Assembly: GCA_016278485.1 (NCBI GenBank)
Contig: JADQBT010000029.1
Span: forward strand, 1 to 43,587
From: Halanaerobiales bacterium
GTDB taxonomy: Bacteria; Bacillota; Halanaerobiia; Halanaerobiales; Halanaerobiaceae
Direction: 5' to 3'
Length of the DNA stretch: 43,587 bases
A model generated the notes under the pieces. The model ran no database searches, had not been told where the DNA came from, and saw nothing but the letters and a program-made list of their open reading frames with translations. Shown one piece after another: positions 1-8,752 of the stretch. Position numbers and translations under genes: made by a program. Within the stretch, counting starts at the first letter, position 1. Each line of letters opens with the position of its first letter.

Positions 1-146
1 CTATTTCTATTTTTATTCCCTGATTTCCTGCTTCCTACTGAAATTTTACACTATCTGAAAATCTATTGTCTTTTTGAAAATACATTTACCATGTATATTT
101 GTTTTTTCTAAAAACTAACTCTTTAATAATATCAAACAAAAAATTA

Positions 147-893
147 TTACATGCCGATTGGTAGTTCATATGGTATTACTCTTTGAAAAAATTTAAATAC
201 CACACTTATTCTATTTGTAACCATTAAAATTCCGATTAACAATAAGATCAATCCTGTCAATGATCTAATTATGACCTGGTATTTAGACAGTCTTCTCAAA
301 ATATTAACAAATCGATTCATAAAAATCGCCAGTAATAGGTAAGGTAGAGCTAGGCCTATTGAAAAGACCGCCATCACATAAACTCCAAAAAGAGCTGACC
401 CGTTATTACCAGCCAGGATTAAAAACGAATAAAGAGTTGCTCCAATACAGTGAGAACATACGATAGCAAAAAATATCCCAACTAAAAATGCTGTAAGTGA
501 CTGGTTGTTAGTTTTATCCGTAAATCTATCTGCATCTGGGTGTATTGAAATATGCTGCATAAATGAAAGTTTGAGCAAACCGAGCTGTTTTAATGCTAAA
601 ACTATAATAAAAATGCCCCCAAATATGTTAAAATAAGACATATTTATGTTTAAAACTTTGCCTAAACTTCCTGCTAAAGCACCAGCCAATGTAAAAACAA
701 ATATAAACGCACTGACAAAAGCAAGAGTATTGACAATGATATTCCTTCTTACCATGCTGTCTTGTTTAATTTTTTCTACATCAGCAAGCGATAACCCAGT
801 AATTAGACTGAAATATACTGAAATCATTGGTAAAATACAGGGTGATAAAAAAGATATCATTCCCGCCACAAAAATTAAAAAAGTAAATTCCAT
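147..893 (-). CDS. ccdA: CcdA-type thiol-disulfide transporter (cytochrome c biogenesis protein)
   Basis: A 248-residue polytopic membrane protein of the CcdA/DsbD-beta family, which passes electrons from cytoplasmic thioredoxin across the membrane to extracytoplasmic thiol proteins. What is seen: an N-terminal SPCILP motif with Cys19, a second Cys pair in CSHCIG (Cys146, Cys149), and about six hydrophobic helices, the normal length for a minimal CcdA. The second site is usually written with a Pro (CxPCIG), so CSHCIG is slightly unusual. The ATG has a good GGAGG site about seven bases upstream. It is the last gene of the minus-strand copper/redox group and lies 89 bp after the RseC-like gene. 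That gap holds a palindrome, so it may also be expressed on its own. Family assignment is firm; the partner protein is not visible here. Confidence 0.9.
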   Translation of the reverse strand: MEFTFLIFVAGMISFLSPCILPMISVYFSLITGLSLADVEKIKQDSMVRRNIIVNTLAFVSAFIFVFTLAGALAGSLGKVLNINMSYFNIFGGIFIIVLALKQLGLLKLSFMQHISIHPDADRFTDKTNNQSLTAFLVGIFFAIVCSHCIGATLYSFLILAGNNGSALFGVYVMAVFSIGLALPYLLLAIFMNRFVNILRRLSKYQVIIRSLTGLILLLIGILMVTNRISVVFKFFQRVIPYELPIGM

Positions 894-905
894 AAAAACC
901 TCCTC

Positions 906-930
906 TATTTTATACCTAGTACCGGTACAG
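906..930. promoter_or_regulatory. possible operator ahead of ccdA (GTACCGGTAC palindrome)
   Basis: The intergenic stretch upstream of ccdA contains the perfect 10-bp palindrome GTACCGGTAC flanked by TATAC and GTATA. It differs from the CsoR-like boxes elsewhere in the window but shares their TATAC and GGTAT-like ends. No confident -35/-10 pair was found beside it. Its role as a metal- or redox-responsive operator is inference. Confidence 0.3.
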
Positions 931-982
931 TATATTCAAATAGAGGAGTAATTATGAAATCTACCAAGTTACACCATCTAGT

Positions 983-1414
983 TCATCTGTTAATTCTTTT
1001 TATAACTGGTTTGAAATTTGAACTTCTTCCCATGAGTCGATCAATTATTTTAATTACTAAAAATGATAATAATAAAAATGTTATCGTACCTATAATGCCC
1101 ACTACTTCGGTTGATTGAAAACCCCATTTAACAGCAAACCAATTTCCAACAAAATAACCAATTATCATAGCCAGCATCGGTAATAAATATACAATCAGAG
1201 AAGCAAATACCATACTTCTTTCCTGCATCTTTAAAACTACCTGTTGGCCTTCTTCCCAACCTGCTTTGTTTTCAATTTCTACCACTAATTCATCCTGTTC
1301 ATGACTTTCGTTTAATCCACATTTCTTTTCGCATTTACTGCAGGCAGAATGGCGCACAATCTTAACCCACGCTTTATTACCTTTTGTTTCTACAACAGTC
1401 GCTATTTCTTCCAC
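983..1414 (-). CDS. RseC/MucC-family membrane protein (SoxR-reducing system component)
   Basis: A 143-residue protein with an N-terminal soluble part carrying the cysteine cluster SACSKCEKKCG (near residues 18-32), a small beta domain, and two hydrophobic helices in the second half. This is the layout of the RseC/MucC family (PF04246), linked elsewhere to the Rnf-like SoxR-reducing complex and to thiol or iron-sulfur redox. It lies between the short CC-motif gene and ccdA on the same strand, which suggests a membrane redox role tied to copper or thiol stress. The ATG overlaps a GGGAGGG ribosome site at good spacing. Family call from domain pattern; the exact function is not known. Confidence 0.82.
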   Translation of the reverse strand: MEEIATVVETKGNKAWVKIVRHSACSKCEKKCGLNESHEQDELVVEIENKAGWEEGQQVVLKMQERSMVFASLIVYLLPMLAMIIGYFVGNWFAVKWGFQSTEVVGIIGTITFLLLSFLVIKIIDRLMGRSSNFKPVIKRINR

Positions 1415-1432
1415 AGCATAACCCTCCCGCCA

Positions 1433-1558
1433 TTAATCATGTCTCGACTGCTTTTTAGTTTTTCCGTCACCACAGCAATCAGGCACATCATTACCATACT
1501 CTTTTTCATTAGCAGAAGCTAATTTGTCAATAAATTTCTGCCACCAACTTTTAGCCAT
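1433..1558 (-). CDS. small CC-motif putative metal-binding protein (41 aa)
   Basis: A short gene between copA and the RseC-like gene. It starts at ATG 1558 with GAGGTG about seven bases upstream and encodes 41 residues beginning MAKSWWQKFIDKLASANEKE, with a PDCCGDGK motif near residues 27-34 and a basic tail. The layout (about 40 residues, amphipathic start, adjacent cysteines) resembles the tiny putative metal-binding proteins of anaerobes described by an LDCC motif; here the first position is Pro rather than Leu. The position, 18 bp before the next gene, and its own ribosome site make it a real operon member. Copper binding by the CC pair is inferred from context only. Confidence 0.7.
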   Translation of the reverse strand: MAKSWWQKFIDKLASANEKEYGNDVPDCCGDGKTKKQSRHD

Positions 1559-1635
1559 TTTAATCACCTCAAAATAATTATTTTTTACCCCTTCCCTTGT
1601 AGGGATCTAACGTTAGGGAGGAAGAGAATTAATTA

Positions 1636-4107
1636 TTATTTGTCATAACTGGGTTTAACATCAACTCTGCGTAACATATTAGCATTTGTAATAACACTGA
1701 TTGAACTTGTTGCCATTGCTATTTCAGCAATAACAGGATGTAGTAATCCTAAGATTGCGAATGGAATTGCTATTGTATTATAAATAAAAGCCCAAAATAG
1801 ATTCTGTTTTATCTTTCTAAATGTCGCCCGTGATAGTTTCACAGCTGTAATAACTGCAGAGAGATCTCCACGTACTAGTGTAATATCTGATGATTCAATC
1901 GCAATATCTGTACCTGTACCAATGGCAATACCAACATTGGCCTGAGTTAAAGCTGGGGCATCATTAATACCATCACCAACCATCGCTATTACTCCAAATT
2001 TATCTTGAAGTTTTTTAATTTCATCTACTTTACCATCTGGTAAGACTTCTGCAACTACATGATCTATACCTACTTGTTCAGCTATAGCTTTTGCAGTTCT
2101 TTCATTATCACCAGTAATCATCGCTGACTGAAGTCCTAACTTGTGTAATTCCTTAATGGCATTCACTGAATCTTCTTTAAGAGCATCTGCTACAGCAACG
2201 ATACCGAGAAGTTTTCCCTCAGTTGCTACCAGCATTGCCGTCTTGGCTTCTTTTTCAAGTCTAATCATTTCTTCTTCCAGTCCACTTGAGTCGATGTCAG
2301 ATTCATTCATTAACCGGCGGCTTCCTACCAGTACCTCTTTTCCATCTATTTTAGCTTTAACACCTTTACCAGTGATAGATCCAAAATCAATTATTTCTTT
2401 AATTTCAAGACCTCTATCTTTAGCATCATTGACTATTGATACACCCAGTGGATGTTCTGAACCTGCTTCAACACTAGCCGCTAACTGTAAGAGCTCTTCT
2501 TCACCTGTGCCATTTGCTGTAACCAGGTCTGTTACTTCCGGCTGGCCTTTGGTAATTGTTCCCGTCTTGTCAAAAACAATTGTATGAACATCCTTCATCG
2601 TCTGAATTGCTTCACCTTTACGAATTAAGACACCATTTTCTGCACCAATACCACTACCTACCATTAATGCAGTTGGAGTGGCCAGACCTAATGCACATGG
2701 ACAAGCAATAACTAAGACTGCTATTGTAGCAAAAAATGCCAGCGTTATTGTGCCAAGTGTTGGATTAACCCAGGGTAAAAAGCTCTGTGCCCAGAAACCA
2801 ACACTACGTAAAGTATCAGGAAAGACTAACCATAAGACGAATGTTAAGGCTGCAACTATTAAAACGGTTGGTACAAAAATGCTGGTTATTCTATCAGCGA
2901 ACTCTTGAATTGGTACTTTTGTTCCCTGAGCTTCTTCAACCATTTTGACAACCTGGGAAAGAAAAGTATCTTTACCAACTTTTGTGGCCTTTATTTTAAT
3001 TAAACCATTCTGATTGACAGTTGCACCAATCACTTCATCCCCAATAGTTCTTTCAACAGGCATTGATTCTCCTGTTGCCATTGATTCATCTACTGTTGTT
3101 TTACCTTCAACTATTTCACCATCTGTCGGAATCTTTTCACCAGGTCTAACTAACATCACATCACCTGGTTGAACATCTTCAATAGGTATCTCTTTTTCTT
3201 CTCCATCTACAATTACCGTAGCTGTTTTAGCTCCCAGTTCCAGTAATTTTTTTATTGCCTGTGATGCGCGACCTTTAGCAGTTTCTTCAATATATCTACC
3301 TGTTAAGTGAAAAGCCATAATCATAGCAGCTACTCCAGCATAGTTGGCGATCGGTGTAAAGAATACTGCTGGACCTGTAATAAAAGCTGCTCCAGTACCA
3401 ATAGCAATTAAGACATCCATATTGGCTCCACCATGGCTGACCGCTCTGTATGCTGTCACAAATGTTTTTCTACCATAAATGAATAATGGAGGAATTGCCA
3501 GTACAACCATACCCAGATTAAAGACTGTCATATTAGGCCAGGCTATCCCAAATACCATTTCCGGTATCATCCATAAAATTATTGGTATAGTAAATACCCA
3601 GGTTCCCCACATCTTTCGCTTCGCTTCTGCAACTTTCTTTAAATCTTTATCTTCTTCAGATTCAGTTTTTTCATCACCTTCAAAACTAATTACCTCATAG
3701 CCTGTGTTTTTAACAATTTCTTTAAAATCTTCTCTAGAAAGCTTTGTAGGATCATATTCAACTCTACCTTTTTCTGAGGCGATATTTACATTTGCCTCAT
3801 AAACACCATCTGTTTTATTTAATGCTTTTTCTACGGCAGCTGAGCAACTGGCACATGTCATTCCACCAATTTCCATTGTTAGTTTTTCTCTTTCATCTCT
3901 GACATCATAACCTGTACTGCGTACAACCTCAGCTAATTTTTCTTCATCAATTTCTGCTGGATCAAATTCTATATAAGCTTTTTCCGCTGCAAAATTAACC
4001 CTGGCTTCTGCAACCCCATCTGCTTTATTTAGAGCTTTTTCAACTGTTTGTGCACAACTTGCACAACTCATTCCTTCTAACTGTAATGTTGCTTTCTTTT
4101 TTGTCAT
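1636..4107 (-). CDS. copA: Copper-exporting P1B-type ATPase
   Basis: An 823-residue P-type ATPase that pumps Cu(I) out of the cytoplasm. Two N-terminal heavy-metal-associated domains carry GMSCASC (Cys15, Cys18) and GMTCASC (Cys85, Cys88). Eight membrane helices follow, with the copper-type CPC motif in [13 protein letters not shown] (about residue 470). Then come the phosphorylation site DKTGT (about 512), the HP dipeptide in SEHPLG, and the hinge motif GDGINDAP. All catalytic motifs are intact. The gene lies 58 bp downstream of csoR on the same strand, so copper relief of CsoR should induce it. Residues and length match bacterial CopA with two metal-binding domains. Confidence 0.97.
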   Translation of the reverse strand: MTKKKATLQLEGMSCASCAQTVEKALNKADGVAEARVNFAAEKAYIEFDPAEIDEEKLAEVVRSTGYDVRDEREKLTMEIGGMTCASCSAAVEKALNKTDGVYEANVNIASEKGRVEYDPTKLSREDFKEIVKNTGYEVISFEGDEKTESEEDKDLKKVAEAKRKMWGTWVFTIPIILWMIPEMVFGIAWPNMTVFNLGMVVLAIPPLFIYGRKTFVTAYRAVSHGGANMDVLIAIGTGAAFITGPAVFFTPIANYAGVAAMIMAFHLTGRYIEETAKGRASQAIKKLLELGAKTATVIVDGEEKEIPIEDVQPGDVMLVRPGEKIPTDGEIVEGKTTVDESMATGESMPVERTIGDEVIGATVNQNGLIKIKATKVGKDTFLSQVVKMVEEAQGTKVPIQEFADRITSIFVPTVLIVAALTFVLWLVFPDTLRSVGFWAQSFLPWVNPTLGTITLAFFATIAVLVIACPCALGLATPTALMVGSGIGAENGVLIRKGEAIQTMKDVHTIVFDKTGTITKGQPEVTDLVTANGTGEEELLQLAASVEAGSEHPLGVSIVNDAKDRGLEIKEIIDFGSITGKGVKAKIDGKEVLVGSRRLMNESDIDSSGLEEEMIRLEKEAKTAMLVATEGKLLGIVAVADALKEDSVNAIKELHKLGLQSAMITGDNERTAKAIAEQVGIDHVVAEVLPDGKVDEIKKLQDKFGVIAMVGDGINDAPALTQANVGIAIGTGTDIAIESSDITLVRGDLSAVITAVKLSRATFRKIKQNLFWAFIYNTIAIPFAILGLLHPVIAEIAMATSSISVITNANMLRRVDVKPSYDK

Positions 4108-4165
4108 TTAACACACCCCTTTTCAGCTAACTGCTACTCTGATAGACAAATACCTAAAATTGCAA

Positions 4166-4456
4166 TCAAGCAGAAAACTTAGCTAGTAAATTCATTAATT
4201 CATTAATAATTTCATCATTTTCTTCAGTCTCGTCACCCTCTATTGCTCGCTGTACACAACCATGCATATGGTCATCCAGAATTTTTAACCCAACTTTGTG
4301 TAAAGCGCCTTTGGCAGCAACAATTTGATTTAAAATATCTACACAATATTTATCTTCATCTACCATACGCTGTAGACCCCTGATCTGACCCTCCAGTCTC
4401 CTTAATCTCATATTAAGCTTCTTTTTTTCATGCTCACATTCACATCTTGCGTTCAA
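4166..4456 (-). CDS. csoR: CsoR-family copper-sensing transcriptional repressor
   Basis: A 96-residue all-helical repressor of the CsoR/RcnR (DUF156) family. The RLRRLEGQIRGLQRMV block is the family signature. Cys38, His63 and Cys67 have the spacing (25 and 4) of the Cu(I) ligands of known CsoR proteins, which favours copper over nickel or formaldehyde sensing. Extra cysteines occur in the N-terminal MNARCECEHE. It is the first gene of the copA operon. A promoter and a matching operator lie within 90 bp upstream, so it should repress itself and copA until Cu(I) binds. Function is established for the family; the operator match is direct sequence evidence. Confidence 0.93.
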   Translation of the reverse strand: MNARCECEHEKKKLNMRLRRLEGQIRGLQRMVDEDKYCVDILNQIVAAKGALHKVGLKILDDHMHGCVQRAIEGDETEENDEIINELMNLLAKFSA

Positions 4457-4487
4457 TTAGTTCATCTCCTTTTTTATGATATACCCT

Positions 4488-4505
4488 TATACCCGTATAT
4501 GGTAT
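4488..4505. promoter_or_regulatory. CsoR-like operator upstream of csoR-copA
   Basis: The plus-strand sequence is TATACCCGTATATGGTAT, an imperfect inverted repeat with TACCC and GGTAT arms like known CsoR sites. It begins about nine bases downstream of the -10 box, over the expected transcription start. A near-identical copy is at 7104-7121. Confidence 0.7.
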
Positions 4506-4514
4506 TATAAATAT

Positions 4515-4543
4515 AATTTAACACTATTTTATTGATTTGTCAA
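4515..4543 (-). promoter_or_regulatory. sigma-A-type promoter of the csoR operon
   Basis: On the minus strand TTGACA (4543-4538) and TAAATT (4520-4515) are separated by exactly 17 bases. The predicted start falls at the edge of the CsoR-like box, so bound repressor would block initiation. Confidence 0.7.
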
Positions 4544-4560
4544 GGAAAAAATATACACTT

Positions 4561-4606
4561 AAAAAAAATAACCACCTCTCAAGCTAAAAGATAGCTGAAA
4601 GATGGT
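4561..4606 (-). terminator. intrinsic terminator after the beta-propeller gene
   Basis: On the minus strand a long hairpin (arms around ACCATCTTTCAGCT and AGCTTGAGAGGTGGT, with one or two imperfections) is followed by a run of T. It separates the beta-propeller unit from the csoR operon. Confidence 0.75.
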
Positions 4607-4649
4607 TTATGGCATCTTTTTATTATTATTTTTATATTTAGGTAAATAC

Positions 4650-6041
4650 TTAGTCAATCTTTAAAAAAGTAATCTCATGTGGTTCCTCATCAACTTTAAC
4701 TCGGGCAATAATTTCGTAAGTTTTTGTATCAATGATAATTGCCTCATTATCTCTCGCATTTGTGACTACCACTTTTTCACCATCTGGTGTAAATTCTAAA
4801 TGATTGGTATATTCACCTGCTGCAATATATTGATCAATTTGCCGTGTTTCAGCATCAATAATAGCTACATTATTTGTCTTTCGATTTGAAGTCCAGATTT
4901 TTTTACTATCAGGTGAAACAATTACCCCATGTGTTCCTTCGCCAACTTTTATCTCATCTACAACCGTAAATTTTCTTAAGTCAATTACGGAAATACTGTT
5001 TGATTCCCAATTAGCAGTATAAGCAAACTCACCATCAGGAGCTACTCTACCTTCATTAGGGCCATTGCCAACAGGAATTCTAACTGTTACTTCAAATTCT
5101 GGTATTGAGATAATTGAAACATCATCTGATTCCAAATTTGTCAAAAAAGCGAATCTGCCGGCTGGATCAAAATCTATATGACTAGGACTCTTTCCTATAC
5201 CTTCTCTTATTACTTTAATGATTTCTTGTTTAGCAGTATCTATGACTGATACTTCACTGGCTTCACCAGATGCTATCAATATATATTTGCCATCAGGACT
5301 CATATCAATACCGTGAGCGGTGCTATTAACTTTTAACGTTTTGACCAGATTATTGTTTGCAAGATCGTATATTTTTACTAAACCATTTTGAAAATCACCT
5401 GTATATAAATACTTACCATCTGGGGTAATTTCAATCCCATGTGAAGCTTCTTCTCCAACTTTTATTGTCTCAATAACTTTTTCCGCTGACATATCAATTA
5501 CAGAAACTGTACCACTAGCTGCATTAGGTATATATGCTAATAATCTATTACTCTGTTTAAAATTCCATTTCAGATGGTGATCTACCCCTCGAATATCATT
5601 TATAATTAACTCTAGATATTTAGTTTCTTTTTTAAAAAACCTTTCTCCATTTACTAATGAATTTTCTACTTTGATTAACCCAATTGGATGGTGGCTTGAT
5701 TCTCTCTCCCATTCCCAGATGATTTTATCCCCACTTAATTGATTATCCTCAATTTTAATTTGAATTTTTTTATTAAATTCATTATCTAACAAATTGCCAC
5801 TATGTGTTGTCAGGTAGACTCTAAACAATAAATACTGAGCATCATATTCAGTTGGATTAACTAATTCTACATCCAAAGCCACTCCAGCTGCATCTGAACT
5901 CCTTAACCATTCATTATCCGTATTAGCTGCTGCCGCCACCATTGAGATTAGAAACAAACTGACAATTAAAATACCAAAATTAAAGAAAAACTTTTTCCTG
6001 ATTTTTGACATAAAACTCACCTTTTTCTTTTTATTAGCCAT
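4650..6041 (-). CDS. Exported YVTN-family beta-propeller protein
   Basis: A 463-residue protein. A basic start (MANKKKKVSF) and one hydrophobic segment (about residues 19-39, ending AAA) form a signal peptide or anchor. Residues of about 45-165 form a non-repeat domain. The rest is a series of roughly 42-residue repeats of the pattern VSVID..KVIETIKVGEEPHGI..TPDGKYLY, the YVTN/surface-layer beta-propeller signature. Such propellers serve as extracytoplasmic scaffolds and in some cases sit beside copper enzymes; its ligand is unknown. The start overlaps the preceding gene's end by eight bases, so the two are translationally coupled. The upstream CsoR-like box suggests copper-linked expression, which is inference. 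Confidence 0.85.
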   Translation of the reverse strand: MANKKKKVSFMSKIRKKFFFNFGILIVSLFLISMVAAAANTDNEWLRSSDAAGVALDVELVNPTEYDAQYLLFRVYLTTHSGNLLDNEFNKKIQIKIEDNQLSGDKIIWEWERESSHHPIGLIKVENSLVNGERFFKKETKYLELIINDIRGVDHHLKWNFKQSNRLLAYIPNAASGTVSVIDMSAEKVIETIKVGEEASHGIEITPDGKYLYTGDFQNGLVKIYDLANNNLVKTLKVNSTAHGIDMSPDGKYILIASGEASEVSVIDTAKQEIIKVIREGIGKSPSHIDFDPAGRFAFLTNLESDDVSIISIPEFEVTVRIPVGNGPNEGRVAPDGEFAYTANWESNSISVIDLRKFTVVDEIKVGEGTHGVIVSPDSKKIWTSNRKTNNVAIIDAETRQIDQYIAAGEYTNHLEFTPDGEKVVVTNARDNEAIIIDTKTYEIIARVKVDEEPHEITFLKID

Positions 6042-7073
6042 TTTTATTACCTTCCATTCTATAGTTAATTTTTATCAATAAACCAAGCAGAGAATATAAG
6101 ATTATACCAACTATAAAACTTACATTAAAGCCAAATTTTAAAGCTATTATCAATGTTAGTCCAGATCCAAGAACAGAACCTACCCCATTAATACCCCAAA
6201 AGTATGGGACTAAACTATCTTTTTGCTTATCTTTCAACATTTTTAAAACCATAGGAAAGGGTATTCCCATGAAAAAACCGAGTGGTAACAATAACAGACT
6301 AACTAATATTACTTTTTGCCAGAGTAAATTAATGCCCTGCCAGTAAATTATTTGATTAATGATGATTAAAACTATGCTACTTACAAAGACTAAATAAATC
6401 AATGCTTTGTAATCTTGAAAAAATTCTTTCTTCGCCTGCATAAAGTTACCTATACCAGCCCCCAGCAGAAGTGCGGTTATTATAGTAACAAAAGACGTAG
6501 TTGGATGCTCAAGGAAAACAGTCATTTTCTGAATTAAAGTAATCTCAATAAACATAAATGCCATGCCCAACATTATAAAAAAATGGTTAATTATCACTAA
6601 CAGGCTCTAAATTTACATCTGCATCAATGCATCTGTTTTTACCCTGGGATCCGCATATATTTTTCCACTAAAAGACGCTAACTCTTTAGTAGCAGTAATA
6701 GTTTCTGCATTTATTTCAACTGCAGTAATCTCATTGATACCAGCTAAAAATGAATACAAAATTTCTTCTCCACCACCACTGCCAATAATAGCAACTTTAT
6801 TCTGTTCACCAACTGCAAAGGGGAAATAGCCTATTTTATCTTTTAAATAATTTACCTCATGCAGATCTCCATCAAAACGTATGATACGAGAAAATGATCC
6901 TCCATTTAAACCAACATTCCACCTATCCCCAGACCCAATATTGCAAAAGATATAACCAAATAGGAAAACTGATTTGGCAGAAGTACTGAAAATAATCTGC
7001 TAACTAATAGTTCATAAAAGAAAAGCGATAAGGATGTTAAAAACAATCCAGATAGAGTTTTGTAGTTTGTCAT
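6034..7073 (-). pseudogene. Decayed membrane spermidine-synthase-like protein gene
   Basis: Three pieces of one family lie in order but in different frames. First, a start at ATG 7073 (good GGGGAG ribosome site) gives 54 residues with YELLVSRLFSVLL and LGLGIGG, then a TAA at 6909-6911. Second, a shifted frame encodes a SAM/spermidine-synthase fold, VAIIGSGGGEEILYSFL then TAVEIN, ending in TAA near 6611. Third, a GTG-started 187-residue frame (6597-6034) holds the C-terminal membrane half with AFMFIEITLIQKM and LPLGFFMGIPFPM. Compared with the intact family (membrane helices plus a central aminopropyltransferase-like domain), long stretches are missing at both joins. The last piece keeps an open frame and overlaps the beta-propeller gene, so it may still be translated as a five- to six-helix protein. 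Confidence 0.8.
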
Positions 7074-7103
7074 CTAATCTCTCCCCAAGAATATTTACTA
7101 CAC

Positions 7104-7121
7104 TATACCCGTAGATGGTAT
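7104..7121. promoter_or_regulatory. second CsoR-like operator
   Basis: TATACCCGTAGATGGTAT on the plus strand differs at one of 18 positions from the site ahead of csoR. It lies 14 bases downstream of a -10 box, the same arrangement as at csoR, and 31 bases upstream of the decayed spermidine-synthase-like gene. Confidence 0.65.
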
Positions 7122-7135
7122 ATATTATTATATTT

Positions 7136-7164
7136 AAAATACCATTGATTATACATAAAGTCAA
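7136..7164 (-). promoter_or_regulatory. promoter of the spermidine-synthase-like/beta-propeller unit
   Basis: Minus-strand TTGACT (7164-7159) and TATTTT (7141-7136) are spaced by 17 bases, with the CsoR-like box immediately downstream. Confidence 0.55.
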
Positions 7165-7188
7165 GTAATTTCTTTTCCCTATATATGC

Positions 7189-7225
7189 AAAAAACTACTT
7201 CCCACAGCCCAGGAAGCAGTTTTTT
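7189..7225. terminator. intrinsic terminator after nhaC (bidirectional form)
   Basis: Arms AAAAAACTACTTCC and GGAAGCAGTTTTTT pair with one mismatch around a nine-base loop, giving T-runs in both directions. It sits 14 bp after the NhaC stop codon. Confidence 0.85.
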
Positions 7226-7238
7226 CTACCATTTAAAA

Positions 7239-8690
7239 TTATATTAAGAAAGGAAAAATAAGAAACAAGATAACCGCCAGCACAAATGCAGTTAGATTAT
7301 AAGGCATCTGTGCTTCAACATATTTCATATGATCTGCTTCTGCTGCCCCGGCTGCCATGACAGTCATACCGGATAAAGGTGACGTCACATCTCCAAAGGT
7401 TCCACCAGCAAAAACAGCCCCAATGGCCATGTTTACTGAACCACCTGTAATAGCTGCCAACGGTATAGTTATTGGCATTAACAATGCAAATGTACCCCAG
7501 GATGAGCCAATAAAATAGGCTACTAATGAGGTTAGCAAAAATATGATAACTGGTACAAACAAACCTGGTAAATTATTGCCCAGAGTTCTTGTTATCAACT
7601 GAGGTAAACCTAAATCATTTGTAACATCTGCGATTGGCCAAGCAACTGCCAGAATAGCAATAGTATGGATAATCTTATTAGCCTGTTTAAAGAAGTTATC
7701 AGTTAGCTCACTTAAAGAAAACCCTTGCAATAGATAGATAACGGCAGCAGTGAAAGTCGTAATAACTAACGCCAAAAACATTGCCCGGGATGAATCAGCA
7801 TTTATAAGAGCCTTACTAAATGATTCAGCCCCATCCTTGCCTGTCCACCACATCATGTAAAGACTTAATGGTAAAAGCAATAAAATTGGTATAATGAGAT
7901 TGTAAATCCTGCCTTCCCTTTTTTGTGAACTTTTTTGGCCCATATCACCCATTTCCATATCAACTAGAGGCTGTTGATTAATTTGGCCAAAGGTTTCATT
8001 ATTCTTGCTAAATTCTTCTCCCTCTAATTCACGCATTTTTTTAAAATTAAAGTTGAAAATAATAGATAAAATAACTACTAATATTGACGTGATACTAAAA
8101 AAGTTGAAAGGAATACTTTGTAGAAAAGTTATATATGGTGACCTGTTTAAGCCAGCAATATTTAAGCCTGCCGCCACAGTTCCTACCATAAAACCGACAA
8201 AGGTAGTAGCAATTGGTACTAATGCCACCACAGGACTAGCGGAATTATTTAACATGAAGGCAAGTTTTTCCCGGGAAATACCTCTTTTGTCAACCAGAGG
8301 TCTAAAAATCATACCTGTAGCTACTACACGATAAGCACAGTCTAGAAAAGTTACTAACTCAGTTGCCCAAAGTGCAAGTAAGGTTCCCTTTTTGCTTTCT
8401 GTAATTTTCTCTATCCAACGAGCAAAACCCTTAATACCTCCCGACATTTTTAATAAACCAACAAATCCACTAAAAACATAAAGAAATAAGAGAACATCTA
8501 AATTAGCTTGATCTAGAAATGTAGCTTCAATATATTCAACCATCTTTGCAATTCCTGTAATAAATCCAGGATCTACCAGAAATGAGCCAACCAGTAATCC
8601 AGTTAATAAAGCTGGTATAATCTGTTTGGTGGCCCAGGCAATAATAATAGCAATTAATGGTGGTAAAACTGAAACTATTCCTGTAGGCAT
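7239..8690 (-). CDS. NhaC-family Na+/H+ antiporter
   Basis: A 483-residue polytopic membrane protein with about a dozen helices and the NhaC/ion-transporter superfamily motifs: a conserved TFLDCAYRVVATG block (about residue 113), NNSASPVVALVPI, and the C-terminal GSSWGTFALLMPI and GGTFGDVTSPLSG segments. Members exchange cytoplasmic sodium for protons, or exchange organic acids such as malate and lactate; substrate cannot be fixed from sequence. A hydrophilic loop lies at about residues 218-260. The ATG has GGAGTG at good spacing. It is a single gene ended by a strong terminator. In a halophile it would serve sodium and pH balance. Confidence 0.88.
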   Translation of the reverse strand: MPTGIVSVLPPLIAIIIAWATKQIIPALLTGLLVGSFLVDPGFITGIAKMVEYIEATFLDQANLDVLLFLYVFSGFVGLLKMSGGIKGFARWIEKITESKKGTLLALWATELVTFLDCAYRVVATGMIFRPLVDKRGISREKLAFMLNNSASPVVALVPIATTFVGFMVGTVAAGLNIAGLNRSPYITFLQSIPFNFFSITSILVVILSIIFNFNFKKMRELEGEEFSKNNETFGQINQQPLVDMEMGDMGQKSSQKREGRIYNLIIPILLLLPLSLYMMWWTGKDGAESFSKALINADSSRAMFLALVITTFTAAVIYLLQGFSLSELTDNFFKQANKIIHTIAILAVAWPIADVTNDLGLPQLITRTLGNNLPGLFVPVIIFLLTSLVAYFIGSSWGTFALLMPITIPLAAITGGSVNMAIGAVFAGGTFGDVTSPLSGMTVMAAGAAEADHMKYVEAQMPYNLTAFVLAVILFLIFPFLI

Positions 8691-8752
8691 AATTTCACTC
8701 CCAAAACTATCTAATATTTACTTAATCTCAACAATAAGCAGGGTACGGTTAT

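Noticed and set aside
646-951. A 101-residue plus-strand frame
   Set aside because: It lies opposite ccdA and has low-complexity composition; ccdA is clearly the real gene.
2141-3700. Plus-strand open frames opposite copA
   Set aside because: They are antisense shadows of a highly conserved gene, have no ribosome sites and match no family.
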